From positions 1 to 64,000 of the forward strand of contig MVRE01000012.1 in assembly GCA_002067895.1 (NCBI GenBank): 64,000 nt of DNA. Direction: 5' to 3'. The notes beneath the pieces are model-generated. The model was not told the origin of the DNA. It made no database searches and saw only the letters and a list, made by a program, of their open reading frames with translations. Position numbers and translations under genes: made by a program. Shown here piece by piece: positions 37,254 through 45,262 of this stretch. The stretch comes from Methanoregula sp. PtaU1.Bin051 (GTDB lineage Archaea; Halobacteriota; Methanomicrobia; Methanomicrobiales; Methanospirillaceae). The stretch's first letter is position 1. Every line of letters starts with the position of its first letter.

Positions 37254-37900
37254 CACATATCAGGCTGTTAGATGCGGATTTTTTAATCAATACCATCCGC
37301 ACTCTATCCATCATGGACGATGCTATAGCAGATGCTTTTCTTGAAAAAATCTCAGAGGATCAGCATTATCAATGGGTCTCCACGAATGAAGTAAAAACAG
37401 AAGTCAATCAAAAATTGCTATTGAAAAAGACAATCAAAGATACCGACCTTTTTTTTGACCATAAAAAAGCAGATATCAAAAAAAATCAACGGGAGGTTTT
37501 TCAAAAAATCAGATTTATCCCTATAACAAAATGCCCACAGGCTCCTTTGTTAAGTTCGACTTCGTTAAGGAATACCGGGGAACACTCACTGGTTATTCTA
37601 TTATTCTGTAAATATCACAATTTTTCAGTCAATCAAGACAATTCAATTGCCATTGTTTCCAATAATCATAAGGATATTTCAATTCCGTTCCGGAAAGCAT
37701 TGAAAATATTAAATTGCCAGTCAAGGCATTTTGACGAAAATACGATGTTGCAGGAAAATTACGATTATTATCTCGAATTATTCAAACAGTTGAGGATTGA
37801 AAAGAATCATCAGCTGTACTATCTATTCCTCTCAAACATCGATGCTCGTTTCGTAGACTCAAAAATGGTCGATATTTTTCAGAAAATACTTCATGCTTAA
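37250..37900 (+). CDS. PIN-like domain protein, putative toxin
   Basis: This 216-residue protein has the acidic pattern of PIN nucleases: Asp in LLDADFLIN at about residues 7-9, Glu in STNEVKTEV near 46, Glu in GEHSLVILLF near 108, and Asp in VSNNHKDIS near 136. PIN domains cleave RNA and form many toxin-antitoxin systems. The gene overlaps the preceding Panacea-like gene by ATGA. Composition is AT-rich, unlike the methylase gene downstream. A toxin role is an inference from motif pattern and gene order; an RNA-processing enzyme is the alternative. Confidence 0.6.
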   Translation: MTHIRLLDADFLINTIRTLSIMDDAIADAFLEKISEDQHYQWVSTNEVKTEVNQKLLLKKTIKDTDLFFDHKKADIKKNQREVFQKIRFIPITKCPQAPLLSSTSLRNTGEHSLVILLFCKYHNFSVNQDNSIAIVSNNHKDISIPFRKALKILNCQSRHFDENTMLQENYDYYLELFKQLRIEKNHQLYYLFLSNIDARFVDSKMVDIFQKILHA

Positions 37901-37912
37901 CAGAACAAACGA

Positions 37913-38452
37913 TCACCGCTGTTCTTGACGAGAATAATATCGTCTCCCAGGCACCATCCACACCTGCCCTATCTCATCAAACGCCATCTCGAACCGCTTG
38001 GGCCCTACTCCAACATAGAATAACGCCGGCGAAAATGTGGACCCGGATTCATTCCCCATTGGCCTAATAAAATGGATCCGGGCTGAGAGAAAACAGACCC
38101 GGCACGACAACGCCGTCAGCGTCTTCCAGGCCGCGGTCTCGGTGGCTGACTTCCAGAGCACGATCGCTTCTGTAGTCCGGCCCGCAAGCCGCTCCTGATA
38201 CAACTTCGAGAACCAGACCTCGACACCGGGCCCGAACGGGGGATTGAGGAAGACGCGGCCCTCCCATGGCTGGACGAGCCCGTTATCCCGGATGGTGTAG
38301 TGCTTCGCGGCAGGCACGTTCGGGATCTCCGTGCTGTTGCTGGCCGGGTCGAGGTCGATCGCGCCCATGCAGGCGATCACGGCATCGAGGATGAACTGCG
38401 GGGTGTAGTGCTCGGTGCTGGCATGGGAAAGGAGGGCCGTGGGCACGGTCAT
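37913..38452 (-). CDS. Phage-type N6-adenine methyltransferase
   Basis: This 179-residue protein matches the phage Dam family (DNA N-6-adenine-methyltransferase). It has EHYTPQFILDAV near the start, DLDPAS as the SAM-binding region at about residues 34-39, and FLNPPFG as the catalytic (D/N)PP(Y/F) motif at about 68-74. A conserved WKSATET follows. Such enzymes methylate element DNA and can block host restriction. The start overlaps the stop of the primase gene by 4 bases, so it is the last gene of the replication operon. Confidence 0.9.
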   Translation of the reverse strand: MTVPTALLSHASTEHYTPQFILDAVIACMGAIDLDPASNSTEIPNVPAAKHYTIRDNGLVQPWEGRVFLNPPFGPGVEVWFSKLYQERLAGRTTEAIVLWKSATETAAWKTLTALSCRVCFLSARIHFIRPMGNESGSTFSPALFYVGVGPKRFEMAFDEIGQVWMVPGRRYYSRQEQR

Positions 38453-41400
38453 ACTGCCACGCCCCTTGTACTCAGCGATCGCGTCTCCCTACTATAACAG
38501 TGCTCGCAGAGCTTCACGCCAGCCTGCCGGTCGATCCATGCGGCCCTCTCCAGCCCGCAGACCGAGCACTTCCCTACCCCAACCGTCACCCGTTCGCACC
38601 GGGCCATGTCGAAGGTCCCGGGCAGCGGGACCGAAGCCTCCTGTTCGGCCCTCACCTGCTCCTTGTAGCACGACCGGCATATCCGCCGGGCGTCCTGCTG
38701 GTCCTTGGGCCGGGCCCGGCGCTCTGCGGTGAACTTCTCCACGTACCACGAGCCCTTCTTTCCGCAGACATAACACGCGGTCTGCGGCTCGGGCGGTTCG
38801 AGCGGCTTGTAGTCTTTGGCCCGGATTGTGCGGGGCGGGCCGGGGGTTGCTGTGGCCGGGGCCCTTGTTTCCTGCACGTTTGCAGCAGGTTGCGTACCGC
38901 TGCTGCAAACAATCGGGGCTCTATACAGTGCGGGTTTTTCGTTTTGTGCAGGTTTTTGGGAAGATCGGTTTTCGTTTGCTGCATTTGCAGCATTTTTTAC
39001 ACACTGAGCAGGATCTGATCCGGAACTTTCCTGAGTAGCAGTATTCCCGTTTTGCTGAAAAGTTCCTTCTCTTAGAAAAGAATTTTTATTATTATCATCT
39101 CCTTTTGGAGATCCGGAAGAGCCGGGCGCTCCGTTCATCTTTTCAGCATTTGCTGCAAAACTGCTGGAAACATGCTGCAATGCTGCAAACGAGCCGGTGC
39201 CGCTCTCGTTACTGCCATTGTTGCCGCTTCCGTTGTTGCTGCTGCCGTTGCTACCATCACCGTTGCCCCCGTCACCCGGGCCCCGGTCAAGCCAGCACGG
39301 TCCGCCGGTCATCCAGTTCCGGTAGATCCCCCGGTTCCACGCGAATGCCTCCGTCCTGCGTCTAACTGACACGCCTTCTTCCTCGCTCATCGTCACCGTC
39401 CGGTCGGTGAACGAGATCGCGGGGCACTTCTCCAGAAGCCCGGTGTAGTTCTTCCCCCGGCTGTCGTAGCCCTTCAGGGTCCGGTAAATACTCGAGTATG
39501 ACCAGCCCGTGAGCTCCTGCAGGTCCTGGATTGTGAACTCGGGCCGGTCTGCTTTCTGGATTGCGGTAAGCAGGTCGGCCTCCCGCCGGGTCAGCTTGGA
39601 CTCCTGCCCACCGGACGTGCCCGAGAGCTGCGCGAATACCTCGTTTGCTGCTGCAAAGTCGGCCTCGCCCGCATAGATGCAGAGCGTCCTGTCCTCTGCG
39701 GTCTTCTGCTCGCGCTGCAGGAAGAAGAGCGCCGCATGGCTCTTGATGAGGTCGTAGAGCATGTCCGGGTTGCGCCGGTTGCTGATGGCATGGAACCGGA
39801 TCCGCTCGGAGAACGGGATCACGACCCAGACCATCTGCTCGTGCAGGATCTCCCAGACGGCCCGGCAGGTGGCGAGTTCCGGCGTCTCGTCCGGCAGCGC
39901 CCCCGGCTCCTGCCGTTCCTTGGCCTGCTTGGCCGCGAGCACCCGGGCGTCCTGCTCGGGCGACTCGTCGATCCAGCAGGTGAGCATCCGGTTCATCACC
40001 TGGTCGTCGCCCGTCCCTTCCTTCTTGGCGATCCACCAGACGCACCGCTCGGGAATCGTGCAGACCCGGCAGGTCAGGTCCTTGGTGACCGTCGTGTGCG
40101 TGATCGGCTCGTGGAAGTTCGAGGTCGCGGACTTCAGGATCTCCTGGATCCCATCCGAGAGTTCGGTGTCGTCGCTCATCAATACGGAGCGGGGCGCGAG
40201 GTCCTTCATGTAGTAGAGGGCCTTGTTGCTGACCGTGCCCTTCACCTTGTACCGGTCCGGCACCTGCCGGAGCATCTTCTTGAAGGCATGCGTCTTGCCC
40301 TTGCCGGAGTCGCCGGTCACCGAGACGTGCAGCCCGTCCGAGTTCTTCACCGCCTGCGAGGCCATCGAGAGGATGAGGCAGCGGGCAAGGATCTCGTCGC
40401 CAACATGCTCCTGAGCGAACGCTTTGAGCATCAGGGCCACCGGGTCGCCGTGCTCCAGTACGTCGAGTGCGGCCGTGCGGGCATCGGGCGGGGCTGCTGG
40501 CAGGGCCGGGCCGGTACCCTCGTTCTCCACCTTTGCCTTGGCCCGCTCCTTTCCCCAATGTTTCTGCCTCTGCTCCCAGTCTTTGCGCTTCGCGGCACGG
40601 TCGGGTTCGTACCTTGCCCGCAGCTCGGCCCACCGCTGCACCCCGCCGCCGCAGGAGGTGTGCTTGCAGCCGGCGAAGACCGCACCGTTGCCAAACTGGA
40701 TCGCAAAGGCCCCGTCCTTGTGCGCAGAGGAGAACGGGCACTGGTCGAAGACAAAGAGCGTGCCGCCGCTGTACGGTTTCTCGCTGCGTGTGGCAAAGCC
40801 GTGCTGGGAGAGCCAGCCCCGGAGGTCGAAGCCCTTCCCCTTTGCGGCAGGCTTCTCCCCCTGCTCTTCGGCGGGCAGCCGGGCGGCCAGCTGCTCCAGC
40901 AGAGCCCGGCCCGCGATCTGCGGTACGTCCGGGGCCGACAGGATCCGGCTCCGGCGGTGCGGCCGCTCGGGCGTGGAGTCGCCCTTCCGGGAGACCGTGC
41001 CGTAGAGCTTCCAGATGCGGCCCGCATTGAAGTTCGCCGCATCCACGGTCACCTGCCCGTCCGAGAAGAGCGTGTCCAGTGCCGCAAGGCAGCCCTTTGT
41101 GAGCGCCGTTGCTGCCTCATCGTTGGGCAGGTCGATCCGGTAGAGCAGGTGGGCCCCGTTGCCCGAGTCGGCCCGGACCGGTTCCGGAAACCCGAGCGAG
41201 GCCAGCCACGCCGCGATCGCATCCGCTTTGGCGAGCGCGAAGCCGTGCTCCGAGTCCGTGCTGGAGACCCCGCTCGGCCGGACCGGGTCGATGTCGATGG
41301 GGAGCCAGCGCCGGCGCACGATATCCGCGTCGCTGGTCGTCGCGTCCTTCCGGGAGAGCCGCAGCTTGATCCGGTTCGCCCGGCGCGAGAGGAGGGCCGG

Positions 41401-41592
41401 GTTCACCTCGTTCAGCGTGACGTAGATGCCCGTAACCGAGGGATCGACATCAAGCGGCTCCACGGCCCGGACAAGAGCGTCCGGATCGCTGAAGTAGCCG
41501 GAGTGGGTGTGCTGGTCGGAGAGTGCGCGGACTTCGATGACCTGACCGGGCCCGGCTAACCGGGCGATTGCCTCACGGAGCAGGCCATCCAC
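38449..41592 (-). CDS. Primase-helicase replication protein
   Basis: This 1,047-residue protein joins several parts. An archaeo-eukaryotic primase-like domain has DID at 100-102 (LPIDIDP), SGNGAHLLY at 143-151 and a third acidic/Asn region near 184-195. A zinc-finger-like segment lies at about 285-314. A P-loop ATPase has VTGDSGKGKT at 425-434 and a Walker-B-like MSDD near 472-475. A winged helix lies near 690, an Asn/Gly/Ser-rich linker at about 760-790, and two C-terminal zinc ribbons (CYVCGKKG...CRSC; CSVCGLE...CEHC). It should prime and unwind element DNA. The start is GTG with GGTGA just upstream. It is the main replication gene of the element. Confidence 0.85.
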   Translation of the reverse strand: MDGLLREAIARLAGPGQVIEVRALSDQHTHSGYFSDPDALVRAVEPLDVDPSVTGIYVTLNEVNPALLSRRANRIKLRLSRKDATTSDADIVRRRWLPIDIDPVRPSGVSSTDSEHGFALAKADAIAAWLASLGFPEPVRADSGNGAHLLYRIDLPNDEAATALTKGCLAALDTLFSDGQVTVDAANFNAGRIWKLYGTVSRKGDSTPERPHRRSRILSAPDVPQIAGRALLEQLAARLPAEEQGEKPAAKGKGFDLRGWLSQHGFATRSEKPYSGGTLFVFDQCPFSSAHKDGAFAIQFGNGAVFAGCKHTSCGGGVQRWAELRARYEPDRAAKRKDWEQRQKHWGKERAKAKVENEGTGPALPAAPPDARTAALDVLEHGDPVALMLKAFAQEHVGDEILARCLILSMASQAVKNSDGLHVSVTGDSGKGKTHAFKKMLRQVPDRYKVKGTVSNKALYYMKDLAPRSVLMSDDTELSDGIQEILKSATSNFHEPITHTTVTKDLTCRVCTIPERCVWWIAKKEGTGDDQVMNRMLTCWIDESPEQDARVLAAKQAKERQEPGALPDETPELATCRAVWEILHEQMVWVVIPFSERIRFHAISNRRNPDMLYDLIKSHAALFFLQREQKTAEDRTLCIYAGEADFAAANEVFAQLSGTSGGQESKLTRREADLLTAIQKADRPEFTIQDLQELTGWSYSSIYRTLKGYDSRGKNYTGLLEKCPAISFTDRTVTMSEEEGVSVRRRTEAFAWNRGIYRNWMTGGPCWLDRGPGDGGNGDGSNGSSNNGSGNNGSNESGTGSFAALQHVSSSFAANAEKMNGAPGSSGSPKGDDNNKNSFLREGTFQQNGNTATQESSGSDPAQCVKNAANAANENRSSQKPAQNEKPALYRAPIVCSSGTQPAANVQETRAPATATPGPPRTIRAKDYKPLEPPEPQTACYVCGKKGSWYVEKFTAERRARPKDQQDARRICRSCYKEQVRAEQEASVPLPGTFDMARCERVTVGVGKCSVCGLERAAWIDRQAGVKLCEHCYSRETRSLSTRGVAV

Positions 41593-41640
41593 GGGTCACC
41601 ACCTTCGCCCTGGCTGGCGTTCACCATACCGGGAACGTAA

Positions 41641-41931
41641 TCAGGATCCATGCCGGCCCCCCTTCCGCTGCCGCACCGGGACGACCTGCTGCACCGGCTG
41701 GACCGGCGGGCCCTGCGGGACAGCTACGGCCTGCGTCGCCTGCTGTGCGTGCTCGTTGAAGGTTTCAACCACGATGCGGTACCGGTGCTCCCGGACCCGG
41801 CCCACCGAGATCCGGAAGACAGTCTCGCGCTTCTCGCGGATATGGTCCGCGATCACCTTCGGGATGAGGTAAAGTGGGACGCCTTCGATCCGCTCCTCCT
41901 GCAGGCCGGGTGTGGGCGGGTCACCGGACAT
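41641..41931 (-). CDS. Small protein upstream of primase (array gene 8)
   Basis: This 96-residue protein has a short folded part (YLIPKVIADHIREKRETVFRISVGRVREHRYRIVVE-type helix-strand) and a Gln/Pro/Val-rich C-terminal tail. It is not clearly a member of the five-paralog family next to it. It overlaps the upstream array gene by 11 bases and lies 48 bases before the primase start. No function can be named. Confidence 0.65.
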   Translation of the reverse strand: MSGDPPTPGLQEERIEGVPLYLIPKVIADHIREKRETVFRISVGRVREHRYRIVVETFNEHAQQATQAVAVPQGPPVQPVQQVVPVRQRKGGRHGS

Positions 41932-42292
41932 AGGCGGCCACCTCGCGGACGCCGGCCGCCGTCACCTCATAGCAGTGGATAGCCCCGGAGGGCGAGATCA
42001 CCCAGACCTCGCAGCGGAGGAAGATGTCGCCCGGATACATCGTGAGCAGCGATCGCAGCTGGCAGCACTCGAACCGGCAGTAGGACTCGACATACTCCGG
42101 TGTCACCGCTCCCTGTGCGTGCCGGATCTTGACACAGAGAGCCTCGTAGTTGCCCTGCATCCCGATCAGGTGGAGAGGGATGTACCGCGAGAGGAAATGA
42201 TCGGTGACCGGCACGACCGGCTCGTAGCCCCGGGAGGCCAGCAGTTTGCCGCACCGGTTCTTCGCTGCGTGGAAGGCGCTCTGGGCGATCAT
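41921..42292 (-). CDS. Array paralog 1 (B)
   Basis: This 123-residue protein shares the array layout: an N-terminal helix ending in LLASRGYEPV, a central strand LHLIGMQGNYEALCVKIR, an acidic helix, then FLRCEVWVISPSGAIHCYEVTAAGVREV. The central part recalls the LIA...ExxYIKVK strand pair of restriction-endonuclease-like folds, but key acidic and Lys residues are not conserved, so catalysis is doubtful. It overlaps the next upstream gene by ATGA. Function is unknown. Confidence 0.7.
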   Translation of the reverse strand: MIAQSAFHAAKNRCGKLLASRGYEPVVPVTDHFLSRYIPLHLIGMQGNYEALCVKIRHAQGAVTPEYVESYCRFECCQLRSLLTMYPGDIFLRCEVWVISPSGAIHCYEVTAAGVREVAAYVR

Positions 42293-42705
42293 GTTGGGCC
42301 TCCATCTGATTCCACGGGCTTCCGGTCCGGGTGCTGTGCCTGACGGATCCCGTCATGGGTGATCTCGAAGGTCTCGAACTTGTCGGACGGGACCGAAAAC
42401 CAGACCTCATACCGGATCATGCTGTTGGACGGGATGCCCCGAAACTTCTTTTCATAGAACTTTCTCTCGTTGCCGCAGAACGGGGCCGCTTCCTCGGGCG
42501 AGCGGATCGGGTGCGGGGAGGCTTTCAGCTTCACCCAGAGGCATTCCTCCGTCCCGTCCGTGCCCTTCTTCGTTGCGATCAGATTGTAGGGGATAAAATT
42601 GGAATGGGGGAAGCAGTCGCTCATGGCAGCCGGCTCATAGCCGAGTTCCCGGAGGATTGCCCCTGCCTCCCGCTCCAGGATCACCATCCGGTGCATCGCG
42701 GTCAT
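42289..42705 (-). CDS. Array paralog 2 (C)
   Basis: This 138-residue member has the same order: VILEREAGAILRELGYEP, then PYNLIATKK...ECLWVKLKASP, an acidic helix with PFCGNERKFYEKKF, and MIRYEVWFSVPSDKFETFEITHDGIR. It overlaps both neighbours by ATGA, so the ribosome can pass from one gene to the next. It is the member in which the LIA strand and the following VKLK strand are clearest. Confidence 0.75.
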   Translation of the reverse strand: MTAMHRMVILEREAGAILRELGYEPAAMSDCFPHSNFIPYNLIATKKGTDGTEECLWVKLKASPHPIRSPEEAAPFCGNERKFYEKKFRGIPSNSMIRYEVWFSVPSDKFETFEITHDGIRQAQHPDRKPVESDGGPT

Positions 42706-43133
42706 GATGTGCCTCCTGCTGGCACGGCCGCCGGTGTAGCCGGCGGGATCCTCGGGATCTCCCGCACGCGGTCTTTGTACACTTCAAAGCAGGTGAGGCC
42801 GTGCCGGAGCGTGGAGACCCAGATCTCATAGTGAAGGCCGGGCATTGCGCGCCTTCTCTCCATGCAGGTCCGGTACCGGGTGATGTCCCGGCCAAGGAAC
42901 CGCTCCACGTTCGCAACGGTCGGCTCCGTGCGCGACATCTTCCGGATCCGGATATACCGGGTCTCCAGAGCCCCCCGCGTAGCGATGAGATGGGCCGGCG
43001 GGAGTTTCTTTAAGAATACGGGCGGGACCGCCTGCACGGTGTAGCCGGCCCGCTGGAGCTGCTCGCGGACGCCCTGCTCCAGTACAACGCAGCGCCGGCT
43101 CGTCACAGGAGACCCCTCCGCAGCACCGGGCAC
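42702..43133 (-). CDS. Array paralog 3 (D)
   Basis: This 143-residue protein follows the family pattern (VLEQGVREQLQRAGYTV, AHLIATRGALETRYIRIRK, FLGRDITRYR, GLHYEIWVSTLRHGLTCFEVYKDRVREI) and adds a Pro/Ala-rich tail. The N-terminal 12 residues may be translated from an upstream codon, so the start is uncertain. It overlaps the preceding gene by 31 bases, the largest overlap in the array. Confidence 0.75.
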   Translation of the reverse strand: MPGAAEGSPVTSRRCVVLEQGVREQLQRAGYTVQAVPPVFLKKLPPAHLIATRGALETRYIRIRKMSRTEPTVANVERFLGRDITRYRTCMERRRAMPGLHYEIWVSTLRHGLTCFEVYKDRVREIPRIPPATPAAVPAGGTS

Positions 43134-43531
43134 CGTATACAGTCATGGAGCGAACCGGCCCCGGCCGGCTCGGGTGTCGGGATCTTCCGGATACTGTCAG
43201 CCACCACCTCATAGCAGTGGAAACCGGTCCTCGCTGCATAGAACCAGATCTCGCAGTGGAGCCCGGTATCCCCGGGAGAGCGGGCCTGTATGTTGCGGTA
43301 GAGCGTGATCTCCTTTGCGCAGCGTTCTTCGATCTCGGCGGGCGTTGGGATTTTCCCGCCGGCAGTGCAGATTCGCACATACCGGGTCTCGCCCGGCTCG
43401 CGGAAGGCCACCACGCAGAGCGGCAGGGAATTTTTCCGTTCGCTTTTTTTCAGGATGTGGGCCTTGTAGCCCTCTGCCCGGAGCAGCTCCTGCGCCTCAT
43501 ACTCAAGGATGTAACAGGGCCGGGCCGTCAT
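43103..43531 (-). CDS. Array paralog 4 (E)
   Basis: This 142-residue member has YILEYEAQELLRAEGYKA, LCVVAFREPGETRYVRI, a CAKEITLYRN helix and GLHCEIWFYAARTGFHCYEVVADSIRKI. The C-terminal extension contains two Cys residues. Similarity to paralog D is strong in the ETRYxRI and EIWxxxxRxGxxCxEV segments, pointing to relatively recent duplication of that pair. Confidence 0.75.
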   Translation of the reverse strand: MTARPCYILEYEAQELLRAEGYKAHILKKSERKNSLPLCVVAFREPGETRYVRICTAGGKIPTPAEIEERCAKEITLYRNIQARSPGDTGLHCEIWFYAARTGFHCYEVVADSIRKIPTPEPAGAGSLHDCIRCPVLRRGLL

Positions 43532-43926
43532 GCAGCCACACTCCGTGCGGGCTGTTGGGAGAGGACGGCCCCTGTCCTCCGGTCGATGAGCGTGTCCGGC
43601 AGGACCTCGATCTCGGAGTACGTGCCGAATGGCATCGCGACGAGGACCTCGTAGTGCTCGCTCGTCTTCCGGGGGCTGGAGCGCATCAGCCGGCGGAGGG
43701 CCCGGATATCCTCGTCACAGTACTGTGCGATCTCCGGCCCGGTCGTTAGGGTGTTGGGCGAAACCTTCAGTTTGACGTGCAGGGTGTCCTTCTCACCCCG
43801 CTTGCAGATGAATGTCTCCGGATCGCACCACTCATTAGGAGTGACGGAGCGGATCACTTGGTATCCGCGGCGCCGGAGTTCCTTGGCGGCCTTCTTCACG
43901 ACCGGATACAGTTTGTGCTTGATCAT
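43528..43926 (-). CDS. Array paralog 5 (F)
   Basis: This 132-residue protein is the most diverged paralog: VVKKAAKELRRRGYQVI, TFICKRGEKDTLHVKLKVSP, YCDEDIRALRRLM and EHYEVLVAMPFGTYSEIEVLPDTL. It retains the GY, VKLK and YEV landmarks. It overlaps both neighbours by ATGA. Function is unknown. Confidence 0.75.
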   Translation of the reverse strand: MIKHKLYPVVKKAAKELRRRGYQVIRSVTPNEWCDPETFICKRGEKDTLHVKLKVSPNTLTTGPEIAQYCDEDIRALRRLMRSSPRKTSEHYEVLVAMPFGTYSEIEVLPDTLIDRRTGAVLSQQPARSVAA

Positions 43927-44288
43927 GCCGTACCCCTCCGGGCCGTGGCAATAATCGCTGGTTCAAGCTCATCGGACGGAATCTCGAAGAAGATGCAGGA
44001 GATGTCCTCACCGAGCGCGACCGCAAGGAACCGGTCACGGGGCAGCTGGTACCGCTGCTTGCCGACCTCGATGATCACACCGCGGCCGGACGGATTGAGA
44101 TGCACCGAGCCGGCAACTTGCGGCGGGTCGTTCGCTGTCGGGTAATGCCGCAGGAGCGGCACGCTGTCGCCCATGAAGAGGAGCCGCCCGAGTTCCTCGG
44201 GGCAGAGGTAGTGCGGCTCGCCCATGATCCGGATGTGGACGCAGCCCTCGCTCCCGCTGATGATGGAGCCCGCGGCAAACGCGGTCAT
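43923..44288 (-). CDS. Hypothetical small protein of array (G)
   Basis: This 121-residue protein is strand-rich (VHIRIMGEPHYL, VHLNPSGRGVIIEVGKQRYQL) and ends with IFFEIPSDELEPAII. It lacks the GY...EIW landmarks of its neighbours, so I treat it as unrelated or very diverged. It overlaps the genes on both sides by 4 bases. No function can be named. Confidence 0.65.
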   Translation of the reverse strand: MTAFAAGSIISGSEGCVHIRIMGEPHYLCPEELGRLLFMGDSVPLLRHYPTANDPPQVAGSVHLNPSGRGVIIEVGKQRYQLPRDRFLAVALGEDISCIFFEIPSDELEPAIIATARRGTA

Positions 44289-44608
44289 GGCGCACCTTCC
44301 TGGATTTTCGCAGCAGAATCGGTACAGGCCCGATCATGGAATGAGACAGCAGGGGCCGCAGGATGGGCCCCGGTGCATCCGCCATTGTTCCAATTGGCTT
44401 GCGCCACCTCCCCACGAGGAACAATTACCCAGACGCCGTGCTCGACCATGATCTTGCCAATACCGTGGAAGCCTGTTTGCCGTTCATAGGCGTCGATGGC
44501 TTCCTGGGTGACCCTCAGTGGGCAACCCTTTGAAGCGCCCGCCGGGCAGGCGCTTCTCGCCGGTGAAGTGACACCGCACTTCTCCGACCGTGCAGAACTC
44601 TGCTGCAT
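44285..44608 (-). CDS. First gene of array operon (H)
   Basis: This 107-residue protein is Ala/Cys/Ser-rich at its N-terminus. Its C-terminal part (DAYERQTGFHGIGKIMVEHGVWVIVPRGEV) has a strand reading GVWVIVP that echoes the EIWVS strand of the paralogs. ATG 44608 is preferred because GGTGA lies 5 bases upstream; an upstream TTG is also in frame. As the first gene of the operon it may be regulatory, but no domain is recognised. Confidence 0.55.
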   Translation of the reverse strand: MQQSSARSEKCGVTSPARSACPAGASKGCPLRVTQEAIDAYERQTGFHGIGKIMVEHGVWVIVPRGEVAQANWNNGGCTGAHPAAPAVSFHDRACTDSAAKIQEGAP

Positions 44609-44813
44609 AGATTTCACCAACTTTTTTGTTTTTGTTCACAAGCGGTACCGCGGCGGGCAAGGAGTGCCGGCCGTCCAGAGATCAGAAACGCCGGCCCCGG
44701 GCGCGGAACTGGAGCCTCGGCTATCGCAGGGGCGGGTGCTGCCATTCTCCGAACGGCAGGTGACCTACACAGCGATCACAGAGACCGGAGCAACGCGCTC
44801 ACAGGACCAGCGG

Positions 44814-45053
44814 TCAACGACGCAAACGAAAAGAGGAGAGCAATACGCGGGAGCCACGGGCGCTCGATGCATTGACCGCATGGCCCCAGGTCAGATTATT
44901 AATGATCTCGGACGGAAGCCTTACCATGTCCGCCACAAGGTACACGAACAGCGTGTAAAAATTGAAGATGGCCGCATAAGTCGCCGCATCTCGCTGCGAT
45001 TTGACATACGGGCGCAACTCCCTCGCCGTTACCGTACCGGGTTCTTTTAACAT
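44814..45053 (-). CDS. Possible 79-residue membrane protein
   Basis: The frame starts at ATG 45053. A TTATAA box about 30 bases upstream would give a leaderless transcript. The product has a central hydrophobic stretch (ATYAAIFNFYTLFVYLVADM) that could span the membrane. There is no ribosome binding site and no family match. It may be a real small membrane protein or a chance frame. Confidence 0.35.
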   Translation of the reverse strand: MLKEPGTVTARELRPYVKSQRDAATYAAIFNFYTLFVYLVADMVRLPSEIINNLTWGHAVNASSARGSRVLLSSFRLRR

Positions 45054-45262
45054 GCTATTATTCTTCCAAGCACATATTTGCTTATAAGGATTACTGAACC
45101 CGTGAGTTATGGCAACCGGCCGGGGCATTTAATGGGGAATTTAGATTGAATTAGGGGTCCAAAAGGAAGGTACGCGCAGAAAATCGAGAACCAATATATT
45201 CACTCAGACTGACAAATTGTTTTATTAATCATTCCCTCGTTCAACTATTAATTGTGTAATTT

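Noticed and set aside
39362-41559. Frames of more than 450 codons on both strands within the primase gene
   Set aside because: The primase frame has clear domain motifs throughout; the others are Arg/Gly-rich or Leu/Val/Asp-rich shadows caused by high GC.
44496-45050. 184-codon plus-strand frame between the array and the AT-rich gene
   Set aside because: It overlaps the better supported first array gene and a minus-strand membrane-protein candidate. Its product lacks any recognisable feature.
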